Shown here: piece by piece, positions 11,428 through 22,082 of the stretch
Layout of the letters: every line of letters begins with the position of its first letter
Position numbering within the stretch: the stretch's first letter is position 1
Assembly (NCBI GenBank): GCA_026225945.1
Contig: JAMJFZ010001258.1
Location: 13,809,001 to 13,873,000, forward strand
DNA from: Cricetomys ansorgei
Taxonomy: Eukaryota; Chordata; Mammalia; Rodentia; Nesomyidae
Direction: 5' to 3'
DNA: 64,000 bases
Notes under the pieces: generated by a model
What the model was told of the DNA's origin: nothing
The model's input: the letters and a program-made list of their open reading frames with translations, nothing else
The model's database searches: none
Program-made: the position numbers and the translations under genes

Positions 11428-11552
11428 TTTGTTTTGTTTTTTTGGGAGAAGGTTTTCTTTTTAACTCTGGCTGTCCTAGAATTCACAGAGATCCACCTGC
11501 CTCTGTCTCCTCAGGTGCTGGGATTAAACGCATGTGCCACCACTGCTCGACT
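11428..11552 (-). mobile_element. B1 SINE
   Basis: A T-rich tail, aactctggctgtcctagaat, gagatccacctgcctctgtc and gctgggattaaacgcatgtg. Confidence 0.85.
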
Positions 11553-11983
11553 GAACATTAATTCTTATTGCTGTAATTCCACTGTAAGGATACACTACAT
11601 TTCACTTATTTTGTTTCTGATGGACATTTGGATAGTTTACTTTTTTGAAGCTCCTATGAACGGGACTGCTATAAACATTCGCATACACAGTTTTGGTGAA
11701 CATATGTACAAATTACGATTAGGCATATCCTTAGACATAGAATTTGCTGCAATTCAGTTCTAATAAAAATAGCCAATTTACAATTTATTTTCCAATTTAC
11801 AATTCGTCCTCAGAATGTGAGCATGTAAGCTGACCATTAGCATCTTGTTATCACTTGGTACTATTTGTCTTCTTGTCTTAGCCGCTTGGCTCTCCATTTA
11901 GTAGTAGTAGTAGGGATCAATCACGGTCTTGAATTTCTCAACTGACTCATGGTATTTTATGTATCTTTCCTTGTATTTATTTT
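11553..11983. other. No recognised gene or repeat
   Basis: AT-rich unique sequence. The ORF at 11434-11763 begins inside the preceding B1 and is not believed. Confidence 0.5.
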
Positions 11984-12190
11984 TTAAAGATTTATTTTAT
12001 TTTTAATTGTGTGTGTGTGTGTGTGTGTGTGTCCTTGTGGGGAGGTGGTGTGTGTATGTGAGTGCAGGTGCCAAGGGAGGCTCGACTTACTGGTGGTTTC
12101 GAGCTGCCTGACCTGGGTTCTGGGAACCGAACTCAGGTCCTCTCCAAGAGCAGTGCATACTCTTAACTGATGAGCCATCTCTCCAGGACC
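11984..12190 (-). mobile_element. B2-type SINE with (TG)n
   Basis: aaagatttattttattttta, a (TG)13 run at 12007-12032, gggaaccgaactcaggtcct and tgatgagccatctctccagg. Confidence 0.85.
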
Positions 12191-12420
12191 CAACTCCCTC
12201 CGTTACATTTATTGATCACTCAGATAACTTTTATAATAAAGTAGTCAAGTCTTTTGCCCATTTTATTAGGCAATTTGTTGTTTTTAAAACAGTGGTTTAT
12301 ACATGTTCTATGAGGACTTTTTAACTTGCTAAGTATTGTGTAACAGTGTTCTATGAGATTGAAACATTCCATCCTGTAGGGAATCTCCTTAAGAAGGAAG
12401 GTAAACAATTCAAAGGAACT

Positions 12421-13265
12421 TCAGGAAGTACCTGAAACGGAACAGAATAAGCAATAAACGCAGAGAGTCCCTCTAATAGGAAGAGAAACAAAGCTACACA
12501 AGCTGCAAAGAAGACTCTCAGACCAGATCACTGCCTGGAAGAAACAGAAACCAGCTGAGCTGTCTAGAAGACTTTTAGAACAACCAAGGCATCTGGAAAA
12601 GACACTCTCCAACCTGTAGAGCTGCCTGCAGGCTGTGAAGTGTGTTCCAGGTTCCTAACTTTGTGACCCATGCTGGGGTGGGCTTTAGTGAAACAGCTGT
12701 CTTTGAGTCATTTCTGCTCCTGTAAGTAACCCCTCACCCATATTCCTGTGAGTAGTAACCCAATAAAACTCATTGGCTTGCCAAGTTGGACTTTGGTGGT
12801 GTCTTAGTTTAGGGTTACCTTTGCTGTGATGAAATACCATGACCAAAAGCAACTTGGGGAGGAAAGGGTTTATTGGCTTACACTTCCACGTAGTAGCCAA
12901 TCAATGAAGGAAATCAGGATAGGAACTCAAACAAGGCAGGAACCTAGAGGCAAGAAGCTGATGCAGAGGCCATGGAGAAGTGCTGTTTACAGGCTTGCTC
13001 AGCCTGTTTTCTTAGAGCAACAGGACACCTCCCAGAGATGGCACCACCCATAATGGGCTAGGTCCTTCCCCATCAATCACTAATAAAGAAAATGCCCTAC
13101 AGCCAGATCTTGTGGAGGCATTTTCTCAATTGATGTTCCCTCCTTTTAGATGAGTCTAGCTTGTGTCAAGCTGACATAAAACTAGCCAGAACAAGTGGTA
13201 GCCATACTTTGGTCTGTCGTGGGATCCCTATCTGGGTAAATGTGTGTGTTACATTTCCCTGGCAA
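12421..13265 (+). mobile_element. RMER17-like ERV LTR split by ORR1
   Basis: gctgtctttgagtcatttct, caataaaactcattggcttg (AATAAA at 12762-12767) and tggtctgtcgtgggatccct follow the 3' half of a rodent ERVK-class LTR I recall as RMER17-like. The LTR is interrupted at 12800-13193 and resumes after it. The left boundary is uncertain. Confidence 0.55.
12800..13193 (-). mobile_element. ORR1-type MaLR solo LTR
   Basis: Begins tgtcttagtttagggttacc and ends tagccagaaca, the reverse of an ORR1 LTR. It includes accatgaccaaaagcaactt and gatgcagaggccatgg. It is 394 bases long with a 5-base target duplication ggtgg (12795-12799) / agtgg (13194-13198), one mismatch. Confidence 0.85.
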
Positions 13266-13309
13266 AAGTTTAGTCACACAACACTAAGTTTGTGACTGTC
13301 ACTAGAACT

Positions 13310-13370
13310 TCCTCTTTCTTTCTTCCCTCCTTCCCTCCCTTCCTCCCTCCCTCCCTTCCTTCCTTCCAAA
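13310..13370. repeat. (CCTT)n pyrimidine tract
   Basis: Mixed CTTC/CCTC units. A second similar tract lies at 13497-13530. A diverged B1-like stretch (agcccaggctgcctgggaac) lies between them. Confidence 0.8.
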
Positions 13371-13527
13371 GACAGACTCTCACCATTAAGGCCAAGGCAG
13401 CCTTAAATCCCTTCAACCTGTATAGCCCAGGCTGCCTGGGAACTTCCAATCTTCCTGCTTTAATCTCCTGCTCTGTCTATCTCCATTTCTGTCTTCTTCC
13501 CTCCTTCCCTCCCTCCTTCCCCTTCTC

Positions 13528-13608
13528 TCTCTTCTTTGCTATGCTGGAAATTGAACCTATAGCTCACATACTAGTCAAGTATCAACTACTGAGCTACATT
13601 TCCACACC
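13528..13608 (-). mobile_element. ID-type SINE
   Basis: ctggaaattgaacctatagc and caactactgagctacatttc: the reversed tRNA-Ala-like ID core. Confidence 0.65.
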
Positions 13609-13642
13609 CCTTCTTCCTTCTTTTATTTTATTTTATTTTTTG

Positions 13643-13712
13643 TAGTTTTGGGGATCAAAGCCAAGGTCTCTGTATGGGAAGCAAGTGCTCTAATTCTTAT
13701 TTATACTTTCAG
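13643..13712 (-). mobile_element. ID-type SINE
   Basis: tttggggatcaaagccaagg and ggaagcaagtgctctaattc. A second reversed ID close to the first. Confidence 0.6.
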
Positions 13713-14582
13713 CTCCCCTATTCCTCTCAAAAATCAACTCTGCTGTATTTCATATATATATATATCATCTTCTGGATAAAAACTCAAATGAAGCTTGAAT
13801 TTACAAACAGCATTTTAACACCTGAATCTTTTATATGCTGGACATTTTGGGGTGCATTGTGGAACACAAATATATTTACATTTAATGAGTGCCAAACATC
13901 TCAAGATGGGTAAAAGATAAAAGGAAAGCATGTCTGCCTAAGGGTGTAGGTGGGACAATCTAGCATTTGAGGAAGAACAAGGAATCCAGTGGGAGAGAGG
14001 AATAAGTAGGTTGTATTCATAATGCAGGAGGGTCATTAGGTATGGTAGAGAGACATCTACCAAGACATCTGAGGACCTGAGGGATGGACAGGCTCTGTCA
14101 TAAGTAGATATATTATCTACTACACCAACACCTAACACCAACAGGAAGTACTAATGTCCAGGTCCCAATAGGGCTGAAAAATCATCTTCCCAATATAGTA
14201 GGAAAAAATAAAAGAAGAGAGATGGTAATTCATTTCCTAGGACAAAAAAAAAAAACATGTACAGCATATGTACCTGATAATAAATGGAAATTCTACATAG
14301 CCTCTGAGGAGAATCTATTTCCACCTTTCAAATAATTTATAGCTTACTGTCAGCTAAACTTAGTAACATCTTCCATTTGCCCATGGCAAGGAGATTCTTG
14401 GCTAGCTCTGCCTGGTCATTATAGGCCTTCTCATAGATCCTTGAAATATGATGTGGCCATCAAAATGTCAGCACTTACCTGCTGTCCACACTCTGGACAC
14501 GTGGTCCAGTTTGTAGGTTAGTTGACTTACAAAATGAAGAAAACAAGACTAGCTTTAGATTTAATTCAAGAATATGTGCCTG
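13713..14582. other. 870 bases without a recognised gene or repeat
   Basis: AT-rich. Includes a short TA run near 13753-13766 and an A12 run near 14246-14257. Confidence 0.5.
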
Positions 14583-14830
14583 GGGTGGCTGGAGTGATGG
14601 CTCAGGAGGTAGAGTTCTGGCTGTTCTTTCAGAGGAGCAGGGTTCAATTCCCAGCATCCACGTGGCGATCAACACTGTCTATAACTTCAGTTTTATGGGA
14701 TCCAAAACCCTTTTCTGATCTCCAAGGACACTAGAGTAGATATGTGGTATACATACAAATATGCAGGCAAAACACGCACATAAAAATAAATAAAAAACAT
14801 TTTAAAAAATCAAATAAAAAAAGAAATGAA
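14583..14830 (+). mobile_element. B2/B3-type SINE
   Basis: ggctggagtgatggctcagg, cagggttcaattcccagcat, tgcaggcaaaacacgcacat and an A-rich tail. Confidence 0.85.
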
Positions 14831-14833
14831 AAA

Positions 14834-14990
14834 CTGGACTGCTGAGATGGCTTGCTGCCAAGCTGGATGACTTGAGTTTGATCCCTGGGATCCAAATGGT
14901 GGAAGGAGAGGACTCTGGCCTCCATTCCCATGCATGGTGCCCAATCCATCCCCATCCCACCACATACATAATTAAAAAATTAAAATACAT
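14834..14990 (+). mobile_element. B2/B3-type SINE, second subtype
   Basis: gctgagatggcttgctgcca, ttgatccctgggatccaaat and ggtggaaggagaggactctg. Tandem with the preceding SINE. Confidence 0.75.
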
Positions 14991-15076
14991 GACAAAGATG
15001 AACTTGAATTACAATATTCTAAGACTGTGGAGTCCTTTATTTTATAATTCTCTGAATTTTTTTCAAGTTTTAAAAT

Positions 15077-15148
15077 TTATTGTGTAGAGAATCAAACTAA
15101 GAGCCTTATATATGTGAGGCAAATCTACCACTGAGCTACACTTCCAGT
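15077..15148 (-). mobile_element. ID-type SINE
   Basis: agagaatcaaactaagagcc and ctaccactgagctacacttc. Confidence 0.65.
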
Positions 15149-15259
15149 TAAAATATTTTCAAGGTAAAACACACAAAGTTTCTAACTAGAACTAGAACTG
15201 TTCACAGTAGTCAAGGCTTTTTGTTTTTTGTTTGTGTGTGTGTGGGTGGGGATGATTGG

Positions 15260-15390
15260 AGGCGGGTCTCTCTGTGTAGCCATACTTGTTTTGGAACTCA
15301 CTCTATAGACCAGGCTGGTCTTGAATTCAAGAGCTCCACCTGCCTCTGCCTCTGAGTGCTGGGTTTAAACCTGTGTGCCACCACTGCTGG
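15260..15390 (-). mobile_element. B1 SINE
   Basis: gactctatagaccaggctgg-like box, gctccacctgcctctgcctc and gagtgctgggtttaaacctg. Preceded by a T/G-rich tail. Confidence 0.85.
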
Positions 15391-15459
15391 AGAGTAGTCA
15401 AGGTCATAATATACTATAACTTTTGTTTGTTTGGGATTTTTGGCTTTTGGTTTATTTTT

Positions 15460-15602
15460 TGATTTTAGGTAGGGTCTCATACCATAGCTCAAGCTGCCTT
15501 GTAATTCACTACGTAGTCCAGGCTGACATCAATCTTGAGGCAATCCTCCTGCTTTGGCCTCTCTAGTGCTGGGATTACAGGTGTGTGCTACCATGCAAAG
15601 CT
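15460..15602 (-). mobile_element. B1 SINE
   Basis: tagggtctcataccatagct, tagtccaggctgacatcaat and gtgctgggattacaggtgtg. Confidence 0.8.
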
Positions 15603-15794
15603 GTAATTTTTATTTTTATTTTTGACCATGCTATGATTTTGTCTTCAAAATTCCCAATGAATCAATGAATCTAAAATACAGCTTAAGACTGCCCTCAAGT
15701 ACACATTGGCTTAAACTTAAACCTTGCTGTTCTTTTTGTATACATTTGCAATTAGTTTATTTCTTTTTTCTTATTTATCTGTTTGTTCATTTGT

Positions 15795-15935
15795 TTTTGA
15801 GGCAGGGTTTCTCTGTATAGTCCTAGCTGTCCTGGAACTGGCTCTATAGACCTGGGTGGCCTGGAACTAAGAGATCAACCTGCCTCTGCCTCCGAGTGCT
15901 TTGATTAAGGGCACACATGTACCATCATGCTCAAC
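15795..15935 (-). mobile_element. B1 SINE
   Basis: tgaggcagggtttctctgta, tagctgtcctggaactggct and caacctgcctctgcctccga. Confidence 0.85.
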
Positions 15936-15959
15936 TTTAGTTTATTTCTTTTTCAAAAA

Positions 15960-16145
15960 TTATTTTTTATTTTATGTGTATGAGTGTTTTGACTGGTGCC
16001 CATGGAGACCAGAAAAGGGCATCAGATCCCCCTATGACTGGAGTTACAGACAGTTATAAACCACCAGGTAGATACTGAGAATTGAATCCAGGTCCTCTGA
16101 TAAAGCAAGTAATGCTCTTAATCCCTAAGCTATCTCTCCAGCTGT
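15960..16145 (-). mobile_element. B2-type SINE
   Basis: ttttatgtgtatgagtgttt, actggagttacagacagtta and taagctatctctccagctgt. A B1 remnant with an internal deletion follows at 16144-16235. Confidence 0.85.
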
Positions 16146-16532
16146 GCAGTGGTGACCACAACTTTAACCCCAGCACTTCCAGGACATCCAGGGCTACAGA
16201 GACCCTGGCCAAAAACCAAAACCAAACAAACAAACATAAAAAGAACTCAATTATATATGCAGGTAGTGATCTCACTTATGTACTCTCTAAAGGCGTGACT
16301 TTGAAGTCAGAAAAACCTAAATTCAAATCTTAGTTCTAATGTGATCATAAGAAATAAACTTTTTAAAGCCTCAGTTTTCACATCTGTAGCATAGAAAAGA
16401 ACCTAACCCTACCTCACAAACTTATTTAAGAATTATAAAACATAATGAATAGAAGGCATTCAGGAATAGTTATGGAAGTTTTTTAAAAAGGTTGAATATC
16501 AAAGCATTTGCTTTGTATATTAAAAGGCATCC

Positions 16533-16615
16533 TAAGGCTGGGGACATGGTTTAATAGTAGAGTGTTTCCCTAACATGCATGGGGCCCTGGGTTCCATGCC
16601 TGGTATCACAAAACA
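16533..16615 (+). mobile_element. ID-type SINE
   Basis: ggctggggacatggtttaat, tgcatggggccctgggttcc and an A-rich end. A tRNA-like element. Confidence 0.7.
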
Positions 16616-16790
16616 ATGCTGGATAGAATCAGAATAGTAAGTACAGAGTTCAATTTTATTGTTATTGAAATCATTAATCTAATGATCTAATAGCTAGGGA
16701 TCCCTGTTGCTGTGTGCTGTGAGCCATGCAGGTATATAAGGTATATGCTAAGAGGAGGCTTAGGGATACCGTAACCCTTAGCATGTTCTT

Positions 16791-16949
16791 TCTTTCTTTT
16801 TTTGTTTATTTGGCTTTTTTTCTTTTTTTCGAGACAAGGTTTCTTTGTTGTAACTCTGGCTGTCCTAGAACTCACTATGTAGACCAGGCTGGCCTTGAAT
16901 GTAGAGAGCCACCTGCCTGGGATTAGAGGTATAGGCCACCTCTGCCCGG
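16791..16949 (-). mobile_element. B1 SINE with 16-base target duplication
   Basis: A T-rich tail, gagacaaggtttctttgttg, agaccaggctggccttgaat. cccttagcatgttctt is repeated exactly at 16775-16790 and 16950-16965, so the insertion is recent in relative terms. Confidence 0.9.
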
Positions 16950-17172
16950 CCCTTAGCATGTTCTTACAGCATCCATATGGAAACACTCTGAATTATTCTT
17001 TAGGTAGCTATAGCAGTAGAGAGTCATCAAGATTTTCTAGCCAGGAAGGCAGGTGTGATACCACTTTGCAGGGGGATTGGGATTTCAAGGTTATCTTTGG
17101 CTAAATAGTGACTTTAAGCCCAGTTTGGGCTGTATGAGACTGTGTCAAACAAACAAGCAGACATAAGATTTT

Positions 17173-17290
17173 TCTACCAGGCATGGCAGCTCACCCTTAT
17201 AATTCCAGCACTCAGAGGCTGAGGCAGGAAGATTTCCAGTGACAGGCCAGCCAGCCTAGGGCTATGTAGTGAGACCCTGTCTCAACAAAC
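17173..17290 (+). mobile_element. B1 SINE
   Basis: ccaggcatggcagctcaccc, aggctgaggcaggaagattt and gtgagaccctgtctcaac. Confidence 0.8.
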
Positions 17291-17496
17291 AGGTAGAGCA
17301 GTTTCATTTTAGGGCGATTATGGTCAAGTGACTCAGACAAGGGCACTAAGACTGTTCAAGAAGAAAAGAGCAGTCATTTCAAAAACCCAGTGAGGGACAA
17401 CGAGACATTCATATGCAAAAGAAGGATATTAGAGGCGCATACCATCATAATTGGCTTCCCTGGATTTTCTATGTAAACAGTTATCAAGATACAGTC

Positions 17497-17720
17497 TGGG
17501 TCTGAAGTAATGGCTTAGTTTAAGAGCATAGGCTGCTCTTCCAGAGGACCTGGGTTCAATTCCCATGACCCACACAGTGGCTCACAACCACCTGACAATC
17601 CAGTTCCAAATGATCCAGTGTTGTCCTCTGGCTTCTGAGGACACTGCACACACATGGTGCACAAACATACATGCAGGTAAAATACTGCCACACATAAAAT
17701 AATAAAATAAAAAAATTTTA
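17497..17720 (+). mobile_element. B2/B3-type SINE
   Basis: ctcttccagaggacctgggt, agtggctcacaaccacctga and atacatgcaggtaaaatact, then an A-rich tail. Confidence 0.85.
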
Positions 17721-17792
17721 AAGACACATTTAGAAATAATGTTATAAAAGTCTAGAAAGATATCAAAGTAAAGTTATCAAAAGTTAACTCAG

Positions 17793-17959
17793 GCCAGGTG
17801 GTGGTGGCACATACCTTTAATCCCAACACTTGGGAGGCAGAGGCAGGCAGATCTCTGAGTTGGAGGTCAGCCTGATCAACTGAGTGAGTTCTAGAGTTCC
17901 AGGACAGCCACGGCTACACAGAGAAACCCTGTCTCAAAAAAAAAAAAAAAAAAAAAAAA
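17793..17959 (+). mobile_element. B1 SINE with poly(A) tail
   Basis: ggccaggtggtggtggcaca, ggaggcagaggcaggcagat and cacagagaaaccctgtctc. The uninterrupted A-run of about 22 suggests relative youth. Confidence 0.9.
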
Positions 17960-18152
17960 GTGGATAAAACATCTAAATGTGAAAAGTAAAACTATCAAGT
18001 TCTTGAAAAAAATTTTTTTAATGTATTGAAGGACAGAACTGGCTGCTGTTGTTTTCTGACCTCTACATACATAGCAGCACATGTGTACACTTCTCTCTGG
18101 GTTGTGACAGGTCTGGGTGTCCTGTTGGGTAGATATGGGCAAAAATCACGCA

Positions 18153-18272
18153 GTTGAGACAGGATTTTTTTTGAGGGGGGTGGTGGCTCACTATTGGCCC
18201 AGACTATTAAGCTCAAACTCACAGAGATCTGCCTGCCTCTGCCTCCAGAGTGCATGCCACTACCCCTGGCTT
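18153..18272 (-). mobile_element. B1 SINE
   Basis: ctcaaactcacagagatctg and cctgcctctgcctccagagt. Opposite orientation to the B1 at 17793. Confidence 0.75.
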
Positions 18273-18447
18273 GAGACTGTGTTTAACTAAGTGATGTCCT
18301 GCTCCTTAGCCTCCTCCCTTACAAAATTTCAATGATCTTATTTCCTTAGCAAATTAAATAATATGACTTTTCAGTATCATTAAATATTCTATCATTTGGA
18401 GATGCTCTTGGACCTCGCCTACAGGCCAAAAGAACCATTTACAATTC

Positions 18448-18600
18448 TTTGTTTATATTTATTTGGGGGATATACATATAGAGGTGAGAAGACAACTTTC
18501 TAAAGTTCTCTACTTCCACTTTGTGGGGTCCTAGGATCAAACTTGGTTGTCAACTTTCACAGCAAGTGCATTTAACTGCTGAGCTACTTTACAAGCCCCA
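18448..18600 (-). mobile_element. B2/B3-type SINE, second subtype
   Basis: agaggtgagaagacaacttt, ctctacttccactttgtggg and ctaggatcaaacttggttgt. Confidence 0.7.
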
Positions 18601-18604
18601 CTTT

Positions 18605-18697
18605 TAAAAGGTGTAGCCCAGGCTAGCCTCAAACTTGTGATTCTCCTGCTTCTGCCTCCTCAGCATATTCTACTAGTGTGTGCTACCATAACCAACA
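18605..18697 (-). mobile_element. B1 SINE fragment
   Basis: tgtagcccaggctagcctca and ctcctgcttctgcctcctca. Confidence 0.7.
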
Positions 18698-18744
18698 GAA
18701 CAATATAGCCAACAGAATCATTTTGAAAAGTTTTTAATCCAACT

Positions 18745-18975
18745 CCTTTTATTAGAAGGTCATATATATTAGTATATATGGCATTTTTCTGTACAATATA
18801 TTCTGATTATGATTTTCCCTCCCCCAACTCCTCCCAGATACTCCCTAACTCCCTAACTCCCCACCCACCCAAATCCACACCCTTTCTTTCCCTCATTACC
18901 CATATGCTCATGTCTACACACAGACACACATGCATACACATAATAAAAAAATTCAAAGTAAATATTTAAAAATTT
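18745..18975 (-). mobile_element. L1 3' end fragment
   Basis: tgtacaatatattctgatta, ttccctcccccaactcctcc and the CT-rich run ctccctaactccc are the reverse of the rodent L1 ORF2 end/3' UTR. No coding capacity. Confidence 0.65.
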
Positions 18976-19121
18976 TTCATTACAGCTCCTTTTTCATTGC
19001 TAGTGTAACTCCAATGCCACTATGATTTTGACTTTATTTTATCTTATTTCTTAAGCCTTTGACTAATACTTGCCCTACTGTTCTCACTGTCTAATTCGAA
19101 GGCTGTGGTTAGCAGGAAGAA

Positions 19122-19340
19122 ATGGCTCTCAGAGCCTCAGCTCTGATGCAGACCAGCTGCTACCTTCCAAGCATGAGAAGTACTTCCATCTCTTTCTTTA
19201 ATCAATCTGTTCAATCCAAACTGCAGACTAATCTGAAGCAAGTGAAAGAAGCTGATGCTTCTGAGACAAAAACTATTTTGTTGAAGAATAATATGCAGCC
19301 AGAAAAGAAGCTAACTGTCAAGACATCCCGGAAATACTAA
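19122..19340 (+). other. Unassigned 72-codon ORF
   Basis: ORF starting MALRASALMQTSCYLPS and ending KKLTVKTSRKY. It is Ser/Thr/Lys-rich with no signal peptide, membrane segment or family motif I recognise. The start context gaaATGG fits a good initiator (G at -3 and +4). It lies outside any recognised repeat (18976-19692 is otherwise unique) and is antisense to GBF1. An A-rich stretch at about 19528-19553 could be a decayed retrocopy tail. It may be a retropseudogene, a small lncRNA ORF or chance; I favour chance or pseudogene. Confidence 0.25.
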
Positions 19341-19692
19341 GCCTCGACTTTCCTCACCTCTAGACCTCAGGGCCCTTGCCAAGTCGTGTGAAAACATACT
19401 CCATCTGACCATGCTTACTTGTTTTTCTGTTTACTGACTATATTCATGTGGATGGTATGAAAGTTTATTCCCCCCCTTCCTTTCAATGAGTAAACTATAT
19501 TTAATATATTTCTAATAATAATGTCAAAAATAACAAAACAACAACAACAAAAATATATATATATACTTACTACGTAGGCACTATGATATTATTCTACTTG
19601 CATTATCTTATCTTTATTTTTTATAATGACCTTATAGCAAATTTTTTTTTAACTATAAAACAAACAGATCTAAAAAGTTAAAAAAGGGAGGG

Positions 19693-19900
19693 AGGCTGGA
19701 AAGATGAGATGACTCAGGGGTTTAGAGCACTTGTTGCTCTTGCAAAGGGCCCAGGTCCAATTCCCAGCACCCACATGGTGGCTCACAACGATCTATAACT
19801 CTAGCGAGTTCCACAGGCACCAGGCACCCACGTGGTACACAGACATACATGATATCAAACATTAATACACATAAAATAAATCTAAAAGTAAAAAAAAAAT
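19693..19900 (+). mobile_element. B2/B3-type SINE
   Basis: aattcccagcacccacatgg, tggctcacaacgatctataa and acacataaaataaatctaaa. Confidence 0.85.
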
Positions 19901-19967
19901 AAAAATTTTATTACTGCCTCTATTTTTATATATTCATTTTTTATTGATGGGTTGGTTATTTTTATTT

Positions 19968-20180
19968 ATTTTCTTTTAAGAAACAGGGTCTCTAGCTCAG
20001 ACTAACCTCAAACTTTCTATGAAGCCAAGGATAACCTTGAACTTCTGATCCACCTGTCTACCTCCTAAGTACTGGGATTACAAGCTAACACCACCATATC
20101 TAGTTTATGCTTTATTGAGAATTGAACCCAGAACTTCAAGCATGCTAGGCAAACTACCAATTGAGCTACATCTTCAGCCT
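19968..20180 (-). mobile_element. B4-type composite (B1 + ID)
   Basis: Reversed B1-like part at 19968-20105 (gaaacagggtctctagctca, gtactgggattacaag), followed directly by a reversed ID part at 20108-20180 (gagaattgaacccagaactt, aattgagctacatcttcagc). Confidence 0.75.
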
Positions 20181-20184
20181 TTTT

Positions 20185-20332
20185 GTTATTTTTGGGTTTT
20201 GAGACCTGGTCTTAAGTAATGTAGGGTGATTTTGAACTCACGATGTAACCAAGGGTAATTCTGAACTCTTCATCTTTGTGTCTCCACCATCTGAGAATTG
20301 TGATTACAGATGAACACTACCATATCTAGCTA
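20185..20332 (-). mobile_element. B1 SINE (diverged)
   Basis: tttgagacctggtcttaagt and attgtgattacagatgaaca. Confidence 0.65.
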
Positions 20333-20339
20333 TTTATTT

Positions 20340-20458
20340 AGTAAGATGAAATCTCACTGTTTCCTAGACTAGTTTCAAATTCCTGGGCTCAAGAGATCTT
20401 CTCACCTTAGCCTCTTGGGTAGCTGGGACTATAGGTACACGCCACTACATCTTGCTTA
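20340..20458 (-). mobile_element. Old 7SL-derived monomer, Alu-like
   Basis: ttcctgggctcaagagatct and cctcttgggtagctgggact carry the ancestral Alu/PB1-type box rather than the modern B1 one. Confidence 0.65.
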
Positions 20459-20639
20459 ATTTGCTTTATAAATTAACACCTTAAACTGATTTGGAGCTGG
20501 GACAGATTTTAATTTTAATGCATGTACGTCTCATGTAACCACTACCAAAATAAGGATATAGAGCAGTTACCTTAAAAATCCCTTCCACAGTCCCATGGTA
20601 GTTGATCTTTTACCTATCTTTATCCTCTAGCTATTGAAA

Positions 20640-20840
20640 TGCAGGCTGTGAGGTTAAAGTTGAGTCAGTCCATGAATATCGGGGTTTATGGAGCTCCATT
20701 ATGAGGAAGAATCACAGTAGGTCTCACTTCTGTGTCCGCGGAGGCAAGAAGTTAGGAGCGCTGTGCTGGACAGGTGTGAGCGACCGTGAAACTGTCCGCT
20801 AAGCCTCGTGCCTGCTATATCATAATATGGCTGGTCAAGT
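20640..20840. other. Unique block with clustered CpGs
   Basis: Contains tgtgtccgcggaggcaagaa, taggagcgctgtgc, gagcgaccgtgaaac and gtccgctaagcctcg: about seven CpGs in 120 bases, in surroundings almost without CpG. No repeat or RNA family recognised. Confidence 0.4.
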
Positions 20841-20889
20841 GAAAGCTAACCCGCTATCTATTATTTACTTATTTATTGTTTAGACTTTT

Positions 20890-21045
20890 TTAATTTTTGC
20901 ATTCAGTTTATTTGTGTGTAGGGGCATGTATGTGGAGGTCAGAGGATAGCTTGCCAGAGTCAGTCCTCTCCTTCCACCATGGGTTCAAAGTCAGGCTACA
21001 CAGGAAGTGCCTTCTCCCCTGAGCACTGTTCCCAGTCTCTATAGT
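20890..21045 (-). mobile_element. B2/B3-type SINE, second subtype
   Basis: atgtggaggtcagaggatag and ctctccttccaccatgggtt. Confidence 0.7.
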
Positions 21046-21134
21046 TTTGCTGTTTTTAGAGTCCCGTACGGCCAGAATCAATAGACCTGAGCTTTATCCA
21101 AGCTAAAACTTACATTAACAGCTCATTCCTTCTT

Positions 21135-21295
21135 TCTGCCAAGTTGTATTCCATACTTTCTATTTTACAGATGAGGCACCGGAAGCTCAGAGAGGTTGAA
21201 TAGTCTGCTCTAGGTCATCTAGGTGATTCTGCCATTCAAAACCAGGTCTGCATATCTCTAGTCTAGAGCCTACTATACTCTAATTGCTCTGCCAT
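21135..21295 (+). mobile_element. MIR SINE fossil
   Basis: ttttacagatgaggcaccgg, ctcagagaggttgaatagtc and aaaaccaggtctgcatatct match the MIR 3' half. Confidence 0.85.
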
Positions 21296-21524
21296 TTTGC
21301 ACTTCTTCTCCTAGACTTAGAAGAGAGACAGCAGCCTAGGATCTTGATTCAAACATCAAGAGTCTTGTGGACCAAAGAATAAGAGTTTCCTATTTGCCAA
21401 AAGTAAGGCTGAGACTAGTTTGTCTTCTGTCAGTAATCCCAGGCTCTCAAGAGAACGTGAAATGGAAGCAAGTGCAGAAACTATCAGTGAAATGTTCCAT
21501 ACGTAGACTCCCCATTTGCATTTA

Positions 21525-21895
21525 CTAAGTATGTGACCAAAAAGTTCTTCATTCTTTGTGGACTCTGTTTCTTCTATTATAAAATGTTCATAGTATTATC
21601 TTGAAATACTTTCTTTGTAAAAAGTTTATTATTGATGAGGGCGTCAGGAGGCCCACATCACGCCACAGCATGAGCATGGAGGTGGAAGACAACTTCTGGG
21701 AGTCATTCATCTCTTTCTACCATGGGATTCATGTGACAACTTGGGTTGTCAGGTTTACAGAGCAAATGTTTTTACCTGTTAAAGCCATCTTGCTGTTCAT
21801 TGAAATATTCTTGAAAAGATTAAATGAGATGATATATGCAAAGTGTCTGACACAGAATATTACCAATCTATATTGCATAAGACCAATATAATCTT
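21525..21895 (-). mobile_element. MIR SINE fossil, split
   Basis: ctgtttcttctattataaaa at the left and gattaaatgagatgatatat with aagtgtctgacacagaatat at the right are the two halves of a reversed MIR, separated by the SINE at 21615-21805. Confidence 0.7.
21615..21805 (-). mobile_element. B2/B3-type SINE inside the MIR
   Basis: ggaggtggaagacaacttct, ctctttctaccatgggattc and gttaaagccatcttgctg, a reversed second-subtype element. Confidence 0.65.
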
Positions 21896-22082
21896 ACCAA
21901 ATGAAATGTTTACTAAAAATATAAGTCAGTACTTATTATTAGATGGCCTGATTCCTGCCAAGAGTATAAAAGATATTTTATTAAAAAAGAGATTTGATGC
22001 TATTAGACAACATGATACCAACCTGTATAGCTGGTTTTGTAAACAATATATAGAGATAATAAACATAGTTTTAACTTTCTAT

